Assembly: GCA_001298575.1 (NCBI GenBank)
Contig: LJCV01000275.1
Location: forward strand, 124,001-188,000
Direction of reading: 5' to 3'
Length of the DNA stretch: 64,000 nucleotides
Source: Actinobacteria bacterium OK074
GTDB taxonomy: Bacteria > Actinomycetota > Actinomycetes > Streptomycetales > Streptomycetaceae
Below the pieces are notes generated by a model. It was not told where the DNA came from. It saw only the letters and a list, made by a program, of their open reading frames with translations, and searched no databases. A program made the position numbers and the translations under genes. Below, piece by piece: positions 16,083 through 24,876 of the stretch (its first letter is position 1; each line of letters begins with the position of its first letter).

Positions 16083-16418
16083 TGTCCCCCCGGTAGGTTG
16101 TGCGGCTGGTCCGGACCGACGGTATCAACTGCCTGCCGGGGCAGGGTGGTTCCGCCCGCCGCATCCCCTTCTCCTGGCTGACCGGCCGCACCTCTGCGGT
16201 GCCCGTGGCGGGACGGAGACCGCAGTCCTCGCGGGCCCTGGAGCACGCCTGCGGCCCCGCTCCCGCGTCGGCCCGTCCGGGACTCGGAGAGCGGAACGCA
16301 TCGTTCGGCGCCGAGGTGCCCATATTTCCGGGAGGCTCCGGCACGGTGGCATCCCCGTACGAGGGCGGAGTTGACCACGATCGCGTCGGCCCGGCCGACA
16401 AGGCTGTACAACCGCACG

Positions 16419-16682
16419 TCAACCACATCGAGGCCAACGCGCTGGCCGCCGGCCTGATGGCGGCATGGTGCTCGGCGTGGCCGACGGTGCTTCGATGCCC
16501 GATTCCTGGGCCCACCAGCACATTCCCGCGCCCAGCAGCACCACGACGCGAGTCCTGGCCGGGGCCGTGATCCCCTGCCTGCGTGTCTGCTCGGGCCACC
16601 ATGCCAGGATGCCTGCGGCGGAGACGGCGTACTCCCAAGCCGTCCTGGGCGTCCGCGGCGAGTGATCGGGGAAGTCCGTCAC
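16419..16682 (-). pseudogene. Possible small broken gene in a 760-bp gap
   Basis: A GTG at 16682 opens a frame with protein-like content (AWEYAVSAAGILAWWPEQTR, then VVVLLGAGMCWWAQESGIE) that turns into low-complexity Ser/Pro and stops. Another minus frame then continues with plausible sequence (MVDVRLYSLVGRADAIVVNS near 16426-16367). This looks like a gene split by a frameshift. The rest of the 16083-16846 gap shows nothing else I can support. Confidence 0.3.
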
Positions 16683-16846
16683 GTCCGGGACATGGTTGTC
16701 CTCGCCAGGGAGAACGGACGAGAGAGTGCCGTACGGCACGGTACGGGGTCCCGGGCCGGGCCGGCGCCGGGGTCGGCGGCCCAAGCGGGCCGGGCGGGGA
16801 CACCGGCGCGTATTCTGCCGTCACGACCCACCGCCGGGGGCAGACC

Positions 16847-17623
16847 GTGGAGAACTGGGAGAGTCGGGTGTCGCTCGTGTACACCGAGACGGAACCGCTG
16901 GAGGCCCCTCCTGCCGGGCATCCGCCGGGCAAGCGGTGGAAGTTCGAGGGGCCGCAGCAGATCCTTGTCGAGTGGCACTCGCGGGAGGCCGCCGAGTCCA
17001 ACGCCTTCGTCGCCGACGACTCGTCGGCGACGACTGCCGATTACCGGCCTGCCAACGGGCTGGAGGCGCTGGCGTGCCCGTGCGGCCGGTACGAACGACT
17101 GACTGTGAGCGGCGTTTGGGGCGGCCCGCTGGAGCTGACGTGCCGGTGCTCCAGGACGCATCCCTTCACGCTGGTGGCGGCTGCTCCGTGGGGAGTCAGC
17201 CTGCTGAAGCGGCTGATCCTTTGGTATACCGACGACACCTGCGAGCTGCGGCACCTGACGGACCTGATCATCGAGCATCACGTCCGCGAACAACAGGACC
17301 GCACGCGTCACGGTGTTGACCCCGGGCCCGAGCTGCTGACCCTGGCCCGAGCGGCAGGAGAAGAGCGGGCCGGGGGGCGCCTGTCCCGCTATCAACGTGC
17401 GCTGACGGCACTCCGCGTCTCCGGCGACGGAGACCGGCCGCGCTACGCTGGTCTCCAGGGCACCGGACCGCTCGCCCTCTACCTGGTGCGCGCGATGTAC
17501 GCGGTCGTCGACGGCCGCGACTACGACATCGCCAGCAAGCCCGGCCGTCGTCTGGTGGAGACGATCGACTGGGTGATCGCGGACCTCCTTGAGTACGGCA
17601 CCGCTCCCCACGAGGCCGACTGA
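16847..17623 (+). CDS. Hypothetical protein with a zinc-ribbon-like Cys cluster
   Basis: 258 residues from GTG 16847 preceded by CGGGGGCAGACC. Residues ~70-105 hold a cysteine pattern (LACPCGRYERL, then LELTCRCSRTHPF) that could bind zinc. The C-terminal half is helical (CELRHLTDLIIEHHVREQQD; YLVRAMYAVVDGRDYDIASK). No family is recognised. Two other genes in this region (19955 and 23552) carry a comparable Cys block near the same relative place, hinting at a loosely related group. No signal peptide is seen. Confidence 0.65.
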   Translation: MENWESRVSLVYTETEPLEAPPAGHPPGKRWKFEGPQQILVEWHSREAAESNAFVADDSSATTADYRPANGLEALACPCGRYERLTVSGVWGGPLELTCRCSRTHPFTLVAAAPWGVSLLKRLILWYTDDTCELRHLTDLIIEHHVREQQDRTRHGVDPGPELLTLARAAGEERAGGRLSRYQRALTALRVSGDGDRPRYAGLQGTGPLALYLVRAMYAVVDGRDYDIASKPGRRLVETIDWVIADLLEYGTAPHEAD

Positions 17624-17771
17624 CACGGCCCGGCAGCCCGTGCTGCGGGCCATATCCACAACGAGCGAAATGGACGCGGGGTGCGGCGGGCAGGGTGGAA
17701 GATCGCGCAGTTCAGGAACCGCCGGAAAGCACCGGTGGGAGACACCGGCGCTCCGCGGTTACGCTGTCGGG

Positions 17772-18269
17772 ATGGCGGACATCCGGGATCTGTGGTGGGC
17801 GGCAGGCCGACTGGCCTTCCCCGTGGGGACGGACGAATGGAGGACTTCCCAGTGGCACAACGCCCTGCGCCGATCGGCCATGCTGCTGGAGCCGGTGTGG
17901 CCGAAGGACTACAGCGCCGGCCCCTTCACCCACTCCCTGCCCACCGTGGCACTGGTGCTGTACGCGGGCCCCTCCGGCAGCGAGCCGGAGACGATGCCGG
18001 AGGAACACCTGGTCAACGCGCTGAAACACCGCGTTGAGGACACCGTCCGTGACGGACTGACCGTGCGCAGGCACGACCTGACCGACGACTCGCCGCTGTC
18101 CGCGCTGGTCCGTCAGCTCACCGAATACCACCCGCCGCTCGCCTCCACCTCCTCCGGGTTCGAGCTGCCCTCGGCAGAGCAATGGTCCGGCGGCACGGTG
18201 ATGGGCGAGTCGGCACGCTGGGCGAGGTACGCGCTCAGCAACCATCCCTTGGAGGTCAGCGCCATCTGA
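17772..18269 (+). CDS. Hypothetical protein
   Basis: 165 residues from ATG 17772 (MADIRDLWWAAGRLAFPVGT). An earlier in-frame start would add an unlikely low-complexity N-terminus. The sequence is soluble and acidic-to-neutral with no membrane segment (TVALVLYAGPSGSEPETMPE; LVNALKHRVEDTVRDGLTVR). No family is recognised. It lies between the Cys-cluster gene and a Nudix gene in the same direction, with gaps of about 150 bp on both sides, so operon membership is uncertain. Confidence 0.55.
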   Translation: MADIRDLWWAAGRLAFPVGTDEWRTSQWHNALRRSAMLLEPVWPKDYSAGPFTHSLPTVALVLYAGPSGSEPETMPEEHLVNALKHRVEDTVRDGLTVRRHDLTDDSPLSALVRQLTEYHPPLASTSSGFELPSAEQWSGGTVMGESARWARYALSNHPLEVSAI

Positions 18270-18426
18270 CCGGCCGCACCGAAAGTAAGACTCTGCCTTG
18301 GACAGTTGACGGTCACGACTTCGTCCCGGGTGGAGATGCGACCGGTACACGAGTTCCCACGCAGCGCGCATGATTGGTGCAGGACCCGGGGGGGGTAACG
18401 GGGAGAGAACCGTAACGGGAGGCCGA

Positions 18427-18981
18427 ATGGGCTGGAAGCACCTACGAACCGACCTGCTGCACAAAGGCCCGTTCCTCTCCCTGTGCCGCGACGGTGTGAT
18501 CCAGCCGGACGGTCTCACCGGGAGCTACGAATACGTCGCTGTCGACGACGGGGTACGAGTAGTCGCCGTCGACCGGGACCAGAGGATCGCTTTGGTCGAG
18601 GACGAGTTCTATCTCCAGCGGCGCCGCGTGCTGCATCTGCCCGGCGGCGGTACTGGCGGTGAGGAGCCCCGCCAGGCTGCTCTGCGGGAGCTGGAGGAAG
18701 AAACCGGTGCCAGAGCCGATGAGGTGAGCTTCCTGGGCGTGATCGACCCGTTGCCCGCGACCACCGCCGCCCGTACGCACCTCTTCCTCGCCACTGGTCT
18801 GCGGCCGGGCGTGGCAGACCGTGACGACACCGAGGTAGGCATGACCGTGCAGTGGAGGACGATGGAGGCGGCGCTCACCGCCGTCTTGGAGGGTGAGATC
18901 ACAGAGGCTGGCAGCGTGGCGGCTCTGCTGCTCGCTGAGCGTGCACTCCGCTCGGTGCCGCCCTCCCTGTCAAGGCTGTGA
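18427..18981 (+). CDS. Nudix hydrolase
   Basis: 184 residues from ATG 18427 after ACGGGAGG. The Nudix box is intact: GGGTGGEEPRQAALRELEEE followed by TG, with all catalytic acidic residues in the RELEEE segment. Upstream strands (VRVVAVDRDQRIALVEDEFY) and downstream AARTHLFLATGL fit the ADP-ribose/NDP-sugar pyrophosphatase subgroup in general layout. The substrate cannot be told from sequence. The 3' end (LLLAERALRSVP) overlaps the left copy of an ~80-bp direct repeat and the minus-strand frameshifted gene. Confidence 0.88.
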   Translation: MGWKHLRTDLLHKGPFLSLCRDGVIQPDGLTGSYEYVAVDDGVRVVAVDRDQRIALVEDEFYLQRRRVLHLPGGGTGGEEPRQAALRELEEETGARADEVSFLGVIDPLPATTAARTHLFLATGLRPGVADRDDTEVGMTVQWRTMEAALTAVLEGEITEAGSVAALLLAERALRSVPPSLSRL

Positions 18982-19022
18982 TGTCGTGTCCGCAGAAATC
19001 GGTCAGCGCCGGTCGGAGTTCC
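18934..19022. repeat. Left copy of an ~80-bp imperfect direct repeat
   Basis: Matches 19605-19680 with a small length difference. The best-conserved part is GTCGTGTCCGCAGAA (about 18983-18997) and CAGCGCCGGTCGGAGTTCC (19004-19022). Confidence 0.7.
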
Positions 19023-19604
19023 GTGATGCTCTCGGTCGCCGACGTGACTGCGGACACGGCCTGGGCGAAGTACGGCCAAGCGCGCACGACGTCCCCGGCT
19101 ACCCACTGTCGGCACACGTCGCTGCGCATATCCGTTGCCTCCGGGGCAAGACCGAAGTGCGCGTTGCAGTACGCGATCCAGGACGGGCGCAGGACGACGA
19201 GCGCAGTCATCGCGGCCAAGGCGTTCTCAGCCGTCTCCTTCAGGGGATGCCTCGGGTCGAGGCCGCCTACCAGTTCCATCAGTGCTTCGTGCAGGGGCTC
19301 GCTGTTGAACACGGCCTCGCCGAAGAGCAAATCCGGGTCCTCCCTCGGTGATCTCGTGGCCGTGGACGGCGCACGGGTCGCAATCAGCATCTGGGCGCGC
19401 CGCGCCAGAGCACGTTCTTGGTAGGTGCTGCTGGGTTTCAGCCAGCCGAGCACGGTGTCCTCCCTTCCACGACGGTATACAAGGATCATCTGCCCGCTTG
19501 CCAGGGCATCCCACCACAACTTTTCCCGACATCGTATCTTCGACGAGGCTGATGAGCCGATGGTCGTCGTGCAGTTGCCTCATCACCACGCTCCGGAGCA
19601 CGTC

Positions 19605-19680
19605 GCCGAGCGTGCACTCCCGCTCTATGCCGTCCTCTCCGTCGTGTCCGCAGAAGTCGGCCAGCGCCGGTCGGAGTTCC
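19605..19680. repeat. Right copy of the ~80-bp imperfect direct repeat
   Basis: Counterpart of 18934-19022, beginning GCCGAGCGTGCACTCC and ending CAGCGCCGGTCGGAGTTCC. The two copies bracket the frameshifted minus-strand gene. Confidence 0.7.
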
Positions 19681-19954
19681 ACCGTTGTTGCACCGCCCAT
19701 CGCGGACCTCCGGGTTCCGCCGCAGGCCCGGCGGCCGGATTCCTCACCGGCAGGGCAGGACTGAAACCCCGCAAGCCCGCCGCAGCAGCAACCGATCCAC
19801 CGGCCAGCGCCGTCAACTCATTGTGCGACCGCGGGTGTTGCCGGAGTCTGCACCCTGGTCACACGCACCACGGTCCTGGCCAAACAGCGCCGCGTCCGGC
19901 AGGCGGTGACTACGATGCTGTTTGGCCGAACCCCAAGGAGGAAGGAGGAAGAAC

Positions 19955-20896
19955 GTGACGCCATCTCGGCATCCCGCGGGAGCCCTGCCCGATGCGATGG
20001 CCTATCTCCTGCCCCTCGGCATGCCCGACCCGTGGCAGCAGGCGGTAAGCCGCGCCGCCCAGATGCTGGCCCCCACCTGGGAAGTTCGCCCGCACCCGCA
20101 CACCCTGCACGCCCTCGCCTTCACCCTGTACACGGTGGCCACCGAGCAGAACCAGTCGGCGCAGAACATCTCCGTGACAGCCGTCCGCGCAGCGCTGGAG
20201 GAATCCGGCCAGGACCAGGACGGCGAACCCGTCGGACTCCGTCGGCGAATCTATGCCGCCCTGGACTCCAGCGAGATCCTGGGAGCCGACAAGGGGCCAG
20301 GGACGATGAACGACGTCTGGTTCGCCCTGCAGGACCAGGATGAGCAGGACTGGGAGGACGCGTTCTCAGAACTGCGCCCGTCGGATCTGCGGTACGCCAC
20401 GGCGGCCCTGCGGGAGATCCTGGCCGAACTCGACGACGACGCAGCGCTGCCCGCACCCCCCGCCTCGGCCGGGGCACTCACCATCCCGGTCAGCGGTACC
20501 GTCCGCGTGCTCAGCCGGAACAGCGTCCTCCCCATCACGTGCTCCGACTGCCGCTCCGGACGCGGAGGGGAACTGCAGGTCGATGGACCGGCCGCTACCT
20601 ATGTGTGCGCGGACGGACACCACACCGCCCACCACTTGCTGGAAGCAGTCCGTGTCCGCAACGCCGCCGCCTTTGCCGCCGCCGACCGTCCGTCCGCCGA
20701 GAACAGTCCCGTGGAGCGGTTCTTGGCAACACAAGTCGCCGAGATCGCCGACCAGATCGTGCAGAGAGGACGGGCAAGCGGGCATCCTGCGTTCGCCACG
20801 ACCGGCAGCAGGCCGGAACCGGGCCAAGACTTCTATCTGGTCACCCCCGACGTCCAAGCTGACACCGACCCCAGCAGGCCGCTGTTCTACGGCTGA
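19955..20896 (+). CDS. Hypothetical protein with Cys-rich insert
   Basis: 313 residues from GTG 19955, directly after an excellent AAGGAGGAAGGAGG site, which decides against earlier starts. The N-terminal half is helical (DPWQQAVSRAAQMLAPTWEV; HALAFTLYTVATEQNQSAQN). Around residues 185-220 it has ITCSDCRSGRGGELQV and TYVCADGHHTAHHLLE, a possible zinc-binding insert. The C-terminus (FLATQVAEIADQIVQRGRAS) is helical. No family is recognised. The Cys block is reminiscent of the proteins at 16847 and 23552. Confidence 0.65.
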   Translation: MTPSRHPAGALPDAMAYLLPLGMPDPWQQAVSRAAQMLAPTWEVRPHPHTLHALAFTLYTVATEQNQSAQNISVTAVRAALEESGQDQDGEPVGLRRRIYAALDSSEILGADKGPGTMNDVWFALQDQDEQDWEDAFSELRPSDLRYATAALREILAELDDDAALPAPPASAGALTIPVSGTVRVLSRNSVLPITCSDCRSGRGGELQVDGPAATYVCADGHHTAHHLLEAVRVRNAAAFAAADRPSAENSPVERFLATQVAEIADQIVQRGRASGHPAFATTGSRPEPGQDFYLVTPDVQADTDPSRPLFYG

Positions 20897-20982
20897 GAAC
20901 AGGCCCACCGACGCTCGGACGAGCCGTGGAATCGCGCTGCCACGAGTACCGGGCGGAACTGAGCCGACGCGTGTACCTGGGC

Positions 20983-21406
20983 TCATCCGTTCGGTGACGA
21001 ACGCGGGCGCAACCACGCCTCTCGAAGGTCAAGCTCTTTGGTGAACTCCTGCCGGACATAGCCTGGTCGTCGTCCCAGCGTGGATCGGCGGCGAGAACGG
21101 GGCCAGTGGTGCTCTGGTGGTCGCGGTCCCACTCCAGCAGCCGCAGGGCAGCATCCGCCGGCTCCCCCAGTGTCACGCGGCTGTCGCTTGGCCGAGCCCG
21201 AGCTGGATCCGGTCCAGGAACGCCTCCCCTTCCAGTAGATATTTTCGGGGGGCATCTTCGTCGGTCTTCCTCAGAATTTCCAGGACTTTGAGGCCCGCCC
21301 GCTGCTGTTCCCGCAGGTGTAGGGTCCACGATCCAACGCGCAACGTCGGCTGAGGATGCGCAGTGAATGCGCAAATCCGGGGTTCAGTGCGCAATGGTCG
21401 GGTCGT
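20983..21406 (-). pseudogene. Frameshifted gene remnant on the left flank of the IS256 element
   Basis: Three minus frames each carry a protein-like block in order: WTLHLREQQRAGLKVLEILR then KTDEDAPRKYLLEGEAFLDR (from 21394), then LGEPADAALRLLEWDRDHQS, then YVRQEFTKELDLREAWLRPR to about 20983. Together they look like one gene of at least 130 residues broken by two frameshifts and cut at its 5' side by the IS. No family is recognised. Confidence 0.4.
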
Positions 21407-21431
21407 GTCCCGCGTGATGGTGTAGCCGATC
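21407..21431. repeat. IS256 left terminal inverted repeat
   Basis: 25 bp, exact reverse complement of 22824-22848. Confidence 0.85.
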
Positions 21432-22704
21432 AGCTGGTGGGCGCGTTTGGTGTGTTGGTCAGCGCCGGGGCGCTTTCGGGGAGTTCGGGGTAGAGGTCAT
21501 CCATGCTGCCTTCGGGCAGGTAGCGGCGCGGGAAGGCGATCCATTCGTCGTGCATCTCGAAGAGCACGGCGGTGACCAGCCGCAGCAGGGCGTCGTCGTT
21601 GGGGAAGACCTGGACGACGTCGGTGCGGCGCTTGATCTCCCGGTTGACCCGCTCCAGCGGGTTGGTCGACTGGATCTTCTTCCAGTGCCGCTCCGGGAAG
21701 ACGGCGAAGGCGGTCAGATCGTCCTTGGCCTCCAGCAGCATCTTCTTCACCTTGGGGAACTGCCCGCCGAGCATGTCGGCGACGGTGTCGACCTGGGCCC
21801 TGACCGCGCTCTGGCCGGACTGGGCGAAGATCGTGCGGATCGTCGCGGCCACCATCTCACCGGCGTGCTTGTCGATCACGCCGAAGACGTTGCGCAGGAA
21901 GTGGACCCGGCATCTTTGGTAGGCGGCGCCGAGCATCACCTTGCCGATCGCGGCGACCAGGCCGCTGTGATGGTCACCGATGACCAGACGGACCCCGGAC
22001 AGGCCGCGTTCGCGCAGGTGACGCAGGAACTCGGTCCAGAACGCCTCGGTCTCGCTGTCACCGACCTCCCCCAGTCTCGACTTCGCTCGACCGGGGGGAC
22101 CCCCATCGCCGAGGACTTCGCGGCCGCCGTCCTCGGTGACGCCGGTGGCGATGACCACGGCCCGCGAGGCGATCTGGTGGTTGACCCGCGCCTTGCAGTA
22201 GGTGGCATCGAGGTAGACGTAGGGGAAGCGGGTGTGGTCCAGCGGCCGGGTGCGAAACGCGGTCAACGGCTCGTCCAGGGCGGCGCAGATCCTGGAGACC
22301 TCGCTCTTGGAGATCCCGGTGTCCGCCCCCAGGGCCTTGACCAGGTCGTCGACCGACCGGGTGGAGACGCCCTCGACGTATGCCTCCATGATGACGGCGT
22401 AGAGAGCCTGGTCGATGCGGCGCCGACGTTCCAGCAGACAGGGGAAGAAGCTGCCGGACCGCAGTTTGGGGATGGCCAGGTCGAGGTCGCCGGCCTGGGT
22501 GGTGAGCGTCTTGTCGCGGTGCCCGTTGCGGTAGTTGGTGCGGGCCTCGGTGTGCTCGTTCCACTCGGCGCCGATCTTCGCCGCGGCCTCGGCCTCGATC
22601 AGTTCTTGCAGCATCCGCTCGGCGACACTGCGGACGAGTTCGAGTCCCTCGGTCGAATGCAGTGACTGAAGCAGGCGTGTGAGTTCAGACTGGGACAGGG
22701 CCAC
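21430..22704 (-). CDS. IS256-family (mutator-type) transposase with a short in-frame insertion
   Basis: 424 residues from GTG 22704, preceded by GGGGAGGAG; longer starts are in frame but lack a site this good. The mutator-family DDE core is present: PYVYLDATYCKARVNHQIAS (first D), LRLVIGDHHSGL-type second D in VRLVIGDHHSGLVAAIGKVM, and the final E in KKIQSTNPLERVNREIKRRT. Between REVLG and GDSETEAFW, where relatives have a very short loop, it carries about 14 extra residues (DGGPPGRAKSRLGEV) encoded by a palindromic repeat. The frame is kept, so the protein may be active or slightly impaired. Confidence 0.92.
   Translation of the reverse strand: MALSQSELTRLLQSLHSTEGLELVRSVAERMLQELIEAEAAAKIGAEWNEHTEARTNYRNGHRDKTLTTQAGDLDLAIPKLRSGSFFPCLLERRRRIDQALYAVIMEAYVEGVSTRSVDDLVKALGADTGISKSEVSRICAALDEPLTAFRTRPLDHTRFPYVYLDATYCKARVNHQIASRAVVIATGVTEDGGREVLGDGGPPGRAKSRLGEVGDSETEAFWTEFLRHLRERGLSGVRLVIGDHHSGLVAAIGKVMLGAAYQRCRVHFLRNVFGVIDKHAGEMVAATIRTIFAQSGQSAVRAQVDTVADMLGGQFPKVKKMLLEAKDDLTAFAVFPERHWKKIQSTNPLERVNREIKRRTDVVQVFPNDDALLRLVTAVLFEMHDEWIAFPRRYLPEGSMDDLYPELPESAPALTNTPNAPTS
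22065..22106. repeat. Palindromic intergenic-type repeat inserted in the transposase gene
   Basis: About 42 bp running CTCCCCCAGTCTCGACTTCG, then CTCGACCGGGGGGACCCCC. The arms (CCCCCAGTCTCGA / GGGGGGACCCCC region) are self-complementary. It looks like the REP-like element that I recall as common between genes in Streptomyces. Its length, a multiple of three, keeps the transposase frame open. Confidence 0.6.
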
Positions 22705-22815
22705 TGTGCGTCTCCTCCCCTCGATGAACTGGGCATTCATCAGGGAGAGTTGCACGGTGGCCCGTCCGCTGCGCAGGGAGCGGACACCACCAGCCGGAGC
22801 ACACCGGCGCACTAC

Positions 22816-23455
22816 TCAACGTCGATCGGCTACACCATCACGCGGGACGCCATCCGCCCCTCGGGTTCTTCGTTCGTGCGCGTCCCGAAGAGCTCCCGCA
22901 AGTCGGGGGAGCGCACTGGACAGATGTTCAAGGGTCAAGATGTAGGTCGGAGTGTTCTGTCCGGCCGCACCCTCGTCAGTCACGTTGTCTGGCATATCAG
23001 CATCCTGCCGGACCTCCACAAGGCGCGAGGCGTCAGCGCTGACTACCCACAGGAACCATCCACGGTCGATCGGGCGCTGACCAGCAGACCCCGAATGCGC
23101 ATGTTCCACCAACACAAGCAGTGCGCACATCGCACGGATTCCGGCGTTCCCGCTGGAACCGGTGCGCACGAAGTTGCGGACCCTACAGCAGGATGGCCCG
23201 CTCGTAGACACGGGCCTCCGGGGAACGTACGCACGGGCAGCACGGCGAGGTAGGTCCGCAGCACGTCCAAGATCGCGGGATGCCGGTCGCCGAGGGTACG
23301 GCCGTACTCGGCGCGCAGGGTGAGGACCGCCCTACACGCCGGGCGAATGGATGCAGACCGACTCCACACCGTTGGATGCGCTGATGCAGCTGGACGAAGG
23401 CATCACCGAGAAGGCCGAGCTGGACCATGATCGACCTGGCAACCAGGTCACTCAC
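22816..23455 (-). pseudogene. Gene remnants on the right flank of the IS256 element
   Basis: One minus frame (23211-22816) has protein-like sequence (ALLVLVEHAHSGSAGQRPID; TPTYILTLEHLSSALPRLAG) but its stop lies inside the IS terminal repeat, so its C-terminus was replaced by IS sequence. Upstream, two frames join as SDLVARSIMVQLGLLGDAFV, then RAVLTLRAEYGRTLGDRHPA, then ILDVLRTYLAVLPVRTFP, again implying frameshifts. These were probably one or two real genes now broken. No family is recognised. Confidence 0.4.
22824..22848. repeat. IS256 right terminal inverted repeat
   Basis: 25 bp, exact reverse complement of 21407-21431. Confidence 0.85.
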
Positions 23456-23551
23456 GAAGCGCCGCCGCCCCGCCGACCGCTACCGGGGCAGCCGGTAGCC
23501 CGCGGGACAGTGGTACGAAACCGGGTTTATTCGCGCATGCGTTCGTGTCCC

Positions 23552-24607
23552 CTACTGTCCGGACATGGCGGATGGGGCGTACCAGGTGAGGTCGTCGGCC
23601 CGGTTTGCCACCACGTGCCGGCTGTCGAGGAGACGGAGACCGGGAGATGGGTACACCTGCTCGATGGTGGCTCGGTAGGCCGCGCTGATTCGGGCTTGCC
23701 GCAGAATGGTGGCGAGGACCAGGAACGCGCCGTCGCACCATCGGTCCCACTGCTGCTCGGTGCACGTGTCCAGCCTCGCAACGTCGGTCAACCGCAGGGA
23801 TCCGGCATACATGGGATCAGCGACCGGGCGTACGGTGCGCAGGCCCCGGCGCTGCTGGGCAGCATCCTTGGCGCCGGAGCTGAGGATTTCCGCGGGAGCC
23901 GTCAACGGCAGCCAGTCGAGGTTCTGCCGGGGGGCGGCCTGGTAGGCGGCCTCGTGGATGGCCAGCGCAACCACGACGATGATCATGTGGGCCTCTACCG
24001 GTGGCTGCCCCGGGTCCTTGCTGTAGACCTGCTGGAAGAGCGGGCCGCTCTGCGGCAGGGCGGCCGTCATGAACTTTCTGGCCCAGTACAGGGCCGAGGT
24101 GAAGGGCGCGTGCCCCGCACCGCCTCTCCCTGAGACGGTTAGGTCAAAGGCCCACGATCGCCGTCGGGCTTCTTCGGGGGAGATTTCTTCGAGTTCGTCG
24201 TCGGACACGAAGGGCTGGGCGGCCTTGTCCTCGTCCAGGACGGGTACCAGAGAAGTATGCACCCGTGACCCAGTGTTGGGGATTTTCAGCGTGCCCTCCG
24301 ACACGCCCCCAGAGCTGGCCGACATGCCCCCAGAGCTGGCGATCAGCGCCCACGCCTGGCGCACGTCCGCGGCTCGGATCGCGTAGTCCATGAAGGCACA
24401 CCCGTCCTGCGGGCAGATCACCATCGCCTGGTCATAGTCGTTGGTCACACGGAGCGTCAGACCGGACGTACGGAGGCAGCGGGGGCAGGGCAGGGTCCGC
24501 TCCCGTAGTTCATGGGTGAGGGCATCCTGGTACTCAACCTGGATCCCGTCGCGCGCCGTGATCTCCATTCGCCCGTCGTCGTCGGCTTCCTGCTCGTTCT
24601 GTGTCAC
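23552..24607 (-). CDS. Hypothetical protein with N-terminal zinc-ribbon-like motif
   Basis: 351 residues from GTG 24607 preceded by GGGAGAGCA. Residues ~35-70 hold LPCPRCLRTSGLTLRVTNDY followed by AMVICPQDGCAF, a C-x2-C...C-x4-C pattern expected to bind zinc. A low-complexity linker (SSGGMSASSGGVSEG) precedes a helical C-terminal domain (APFTSALYWARKFMTAALPQ; QWDRWCDGAFLVLATILRQA). It carries no catalytic motif and no family is recognised. It reads convergently toward remnants of the IS256 flank. The Cys block resembles those of 16847 and 19955. Confidence 0.65.
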   Translation of the reverse strand: MTQNEQEADDDGRMEITARDGIQVEYQDALTHELRERTLPCPRCLRTSGLTLRVTNDYDQAMVICPQDGCAFMDYAIRAADVRQAWALIASSGGMSASSGGVSEGTLKIPNTGSRVHTSLVPVLDEDKAAQPFVSDDELEEISPEEARRRSWAFDLTVSGRGGAGHAPFTSALYWARKFMTAALPQSGPLFQQVYSKDPGQPPVEAHMIIVVVALAIHEAAYQAAPRQNLDWLPLTAPAEILSSGAKDAAQQRRGLRTVRPVADPMYAGSLRLTDVARLDTCTEQQWDRWCDGAFLVLATILRQARISAAYRATIEQVYPSPGLRLLDSRHVVANRADDLTWYAPSAMSGQ

Positions 24608-24876
24608 TGCTCTCCCTCGCGGTGCCCCCCCGGCCGGGGTGTGCCGCTCTTCTTCCCGGACTATGCACGGCGGACACTCCGTATTCCGGGTTCTGTCCTG
24701 CCCGGCGGCCTCTCCGTGGCGCGGTCTCGGTTGCGTCATCAGTCTGCCAGGGCAAGGGAAGCCTGCGGCTGGCGCTGCCCATCACTTCGGCACACGCCAC
24801 CCGGCGCCCTCTTGTTGACCGGTTCTCAACAAGGAGACAGAGCAGTGCGGCCCGGCGGACAGGGGGCCGGTGGGGG

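Larger units (their letters stand above)
18899..19700 (-). pseudogene. Hypothetical gene split by a one-base frameshift
   Basis: Two minus frames join into one plausible protein of about 260 residues. The first begins MGGATTVELRPALADFCGHD at 19700 and runs to LISLVEDTMSG. Removing one G near 19530 would continue it as EKLWWDALASGQMILVYRRG and on to 18899. The second part is well-composed (EPLHEALMELVGGLDPRHPL; VRAWPYFAQAVSAVTSATES). Both ends encode ELRPALxDFCGHD because of the flanking direct repeat. No family is recognised. It could be a real mutation, a sequencing error, or programmed shifting at the CGGGAAAAG run. Confidence 0.45.
21407..22848 (-). mobile_element. IS256-family insertion sequence
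   Basis: The element is bounded by perfect 25-bp inverted repeats at 21407-21431 and 22824-22848 (outer end GTCCCGCGTGATGGTGTAGC). Total length is 1442 bp with one transposase gene filling most of it, normal for IS256. The 8 bp outside each end do not match, so no target-site duplication is visible. That suggests later rearrangement or recombination between copies. Broken minus-strand genes flank both ends. Confidence 0.88.

Noticed and set aside
14775..16181. 468-codon plus-strand frame
   Set aside because: Arg/Gly/Pro-rich low complexity across a terminator and antisense to the 15171 gene.
21550..22665. 371-codon plus-strand frame inside the IS256 element
   Set aside because: Lies antisense to the transposase DDE domain and has shadow composition.
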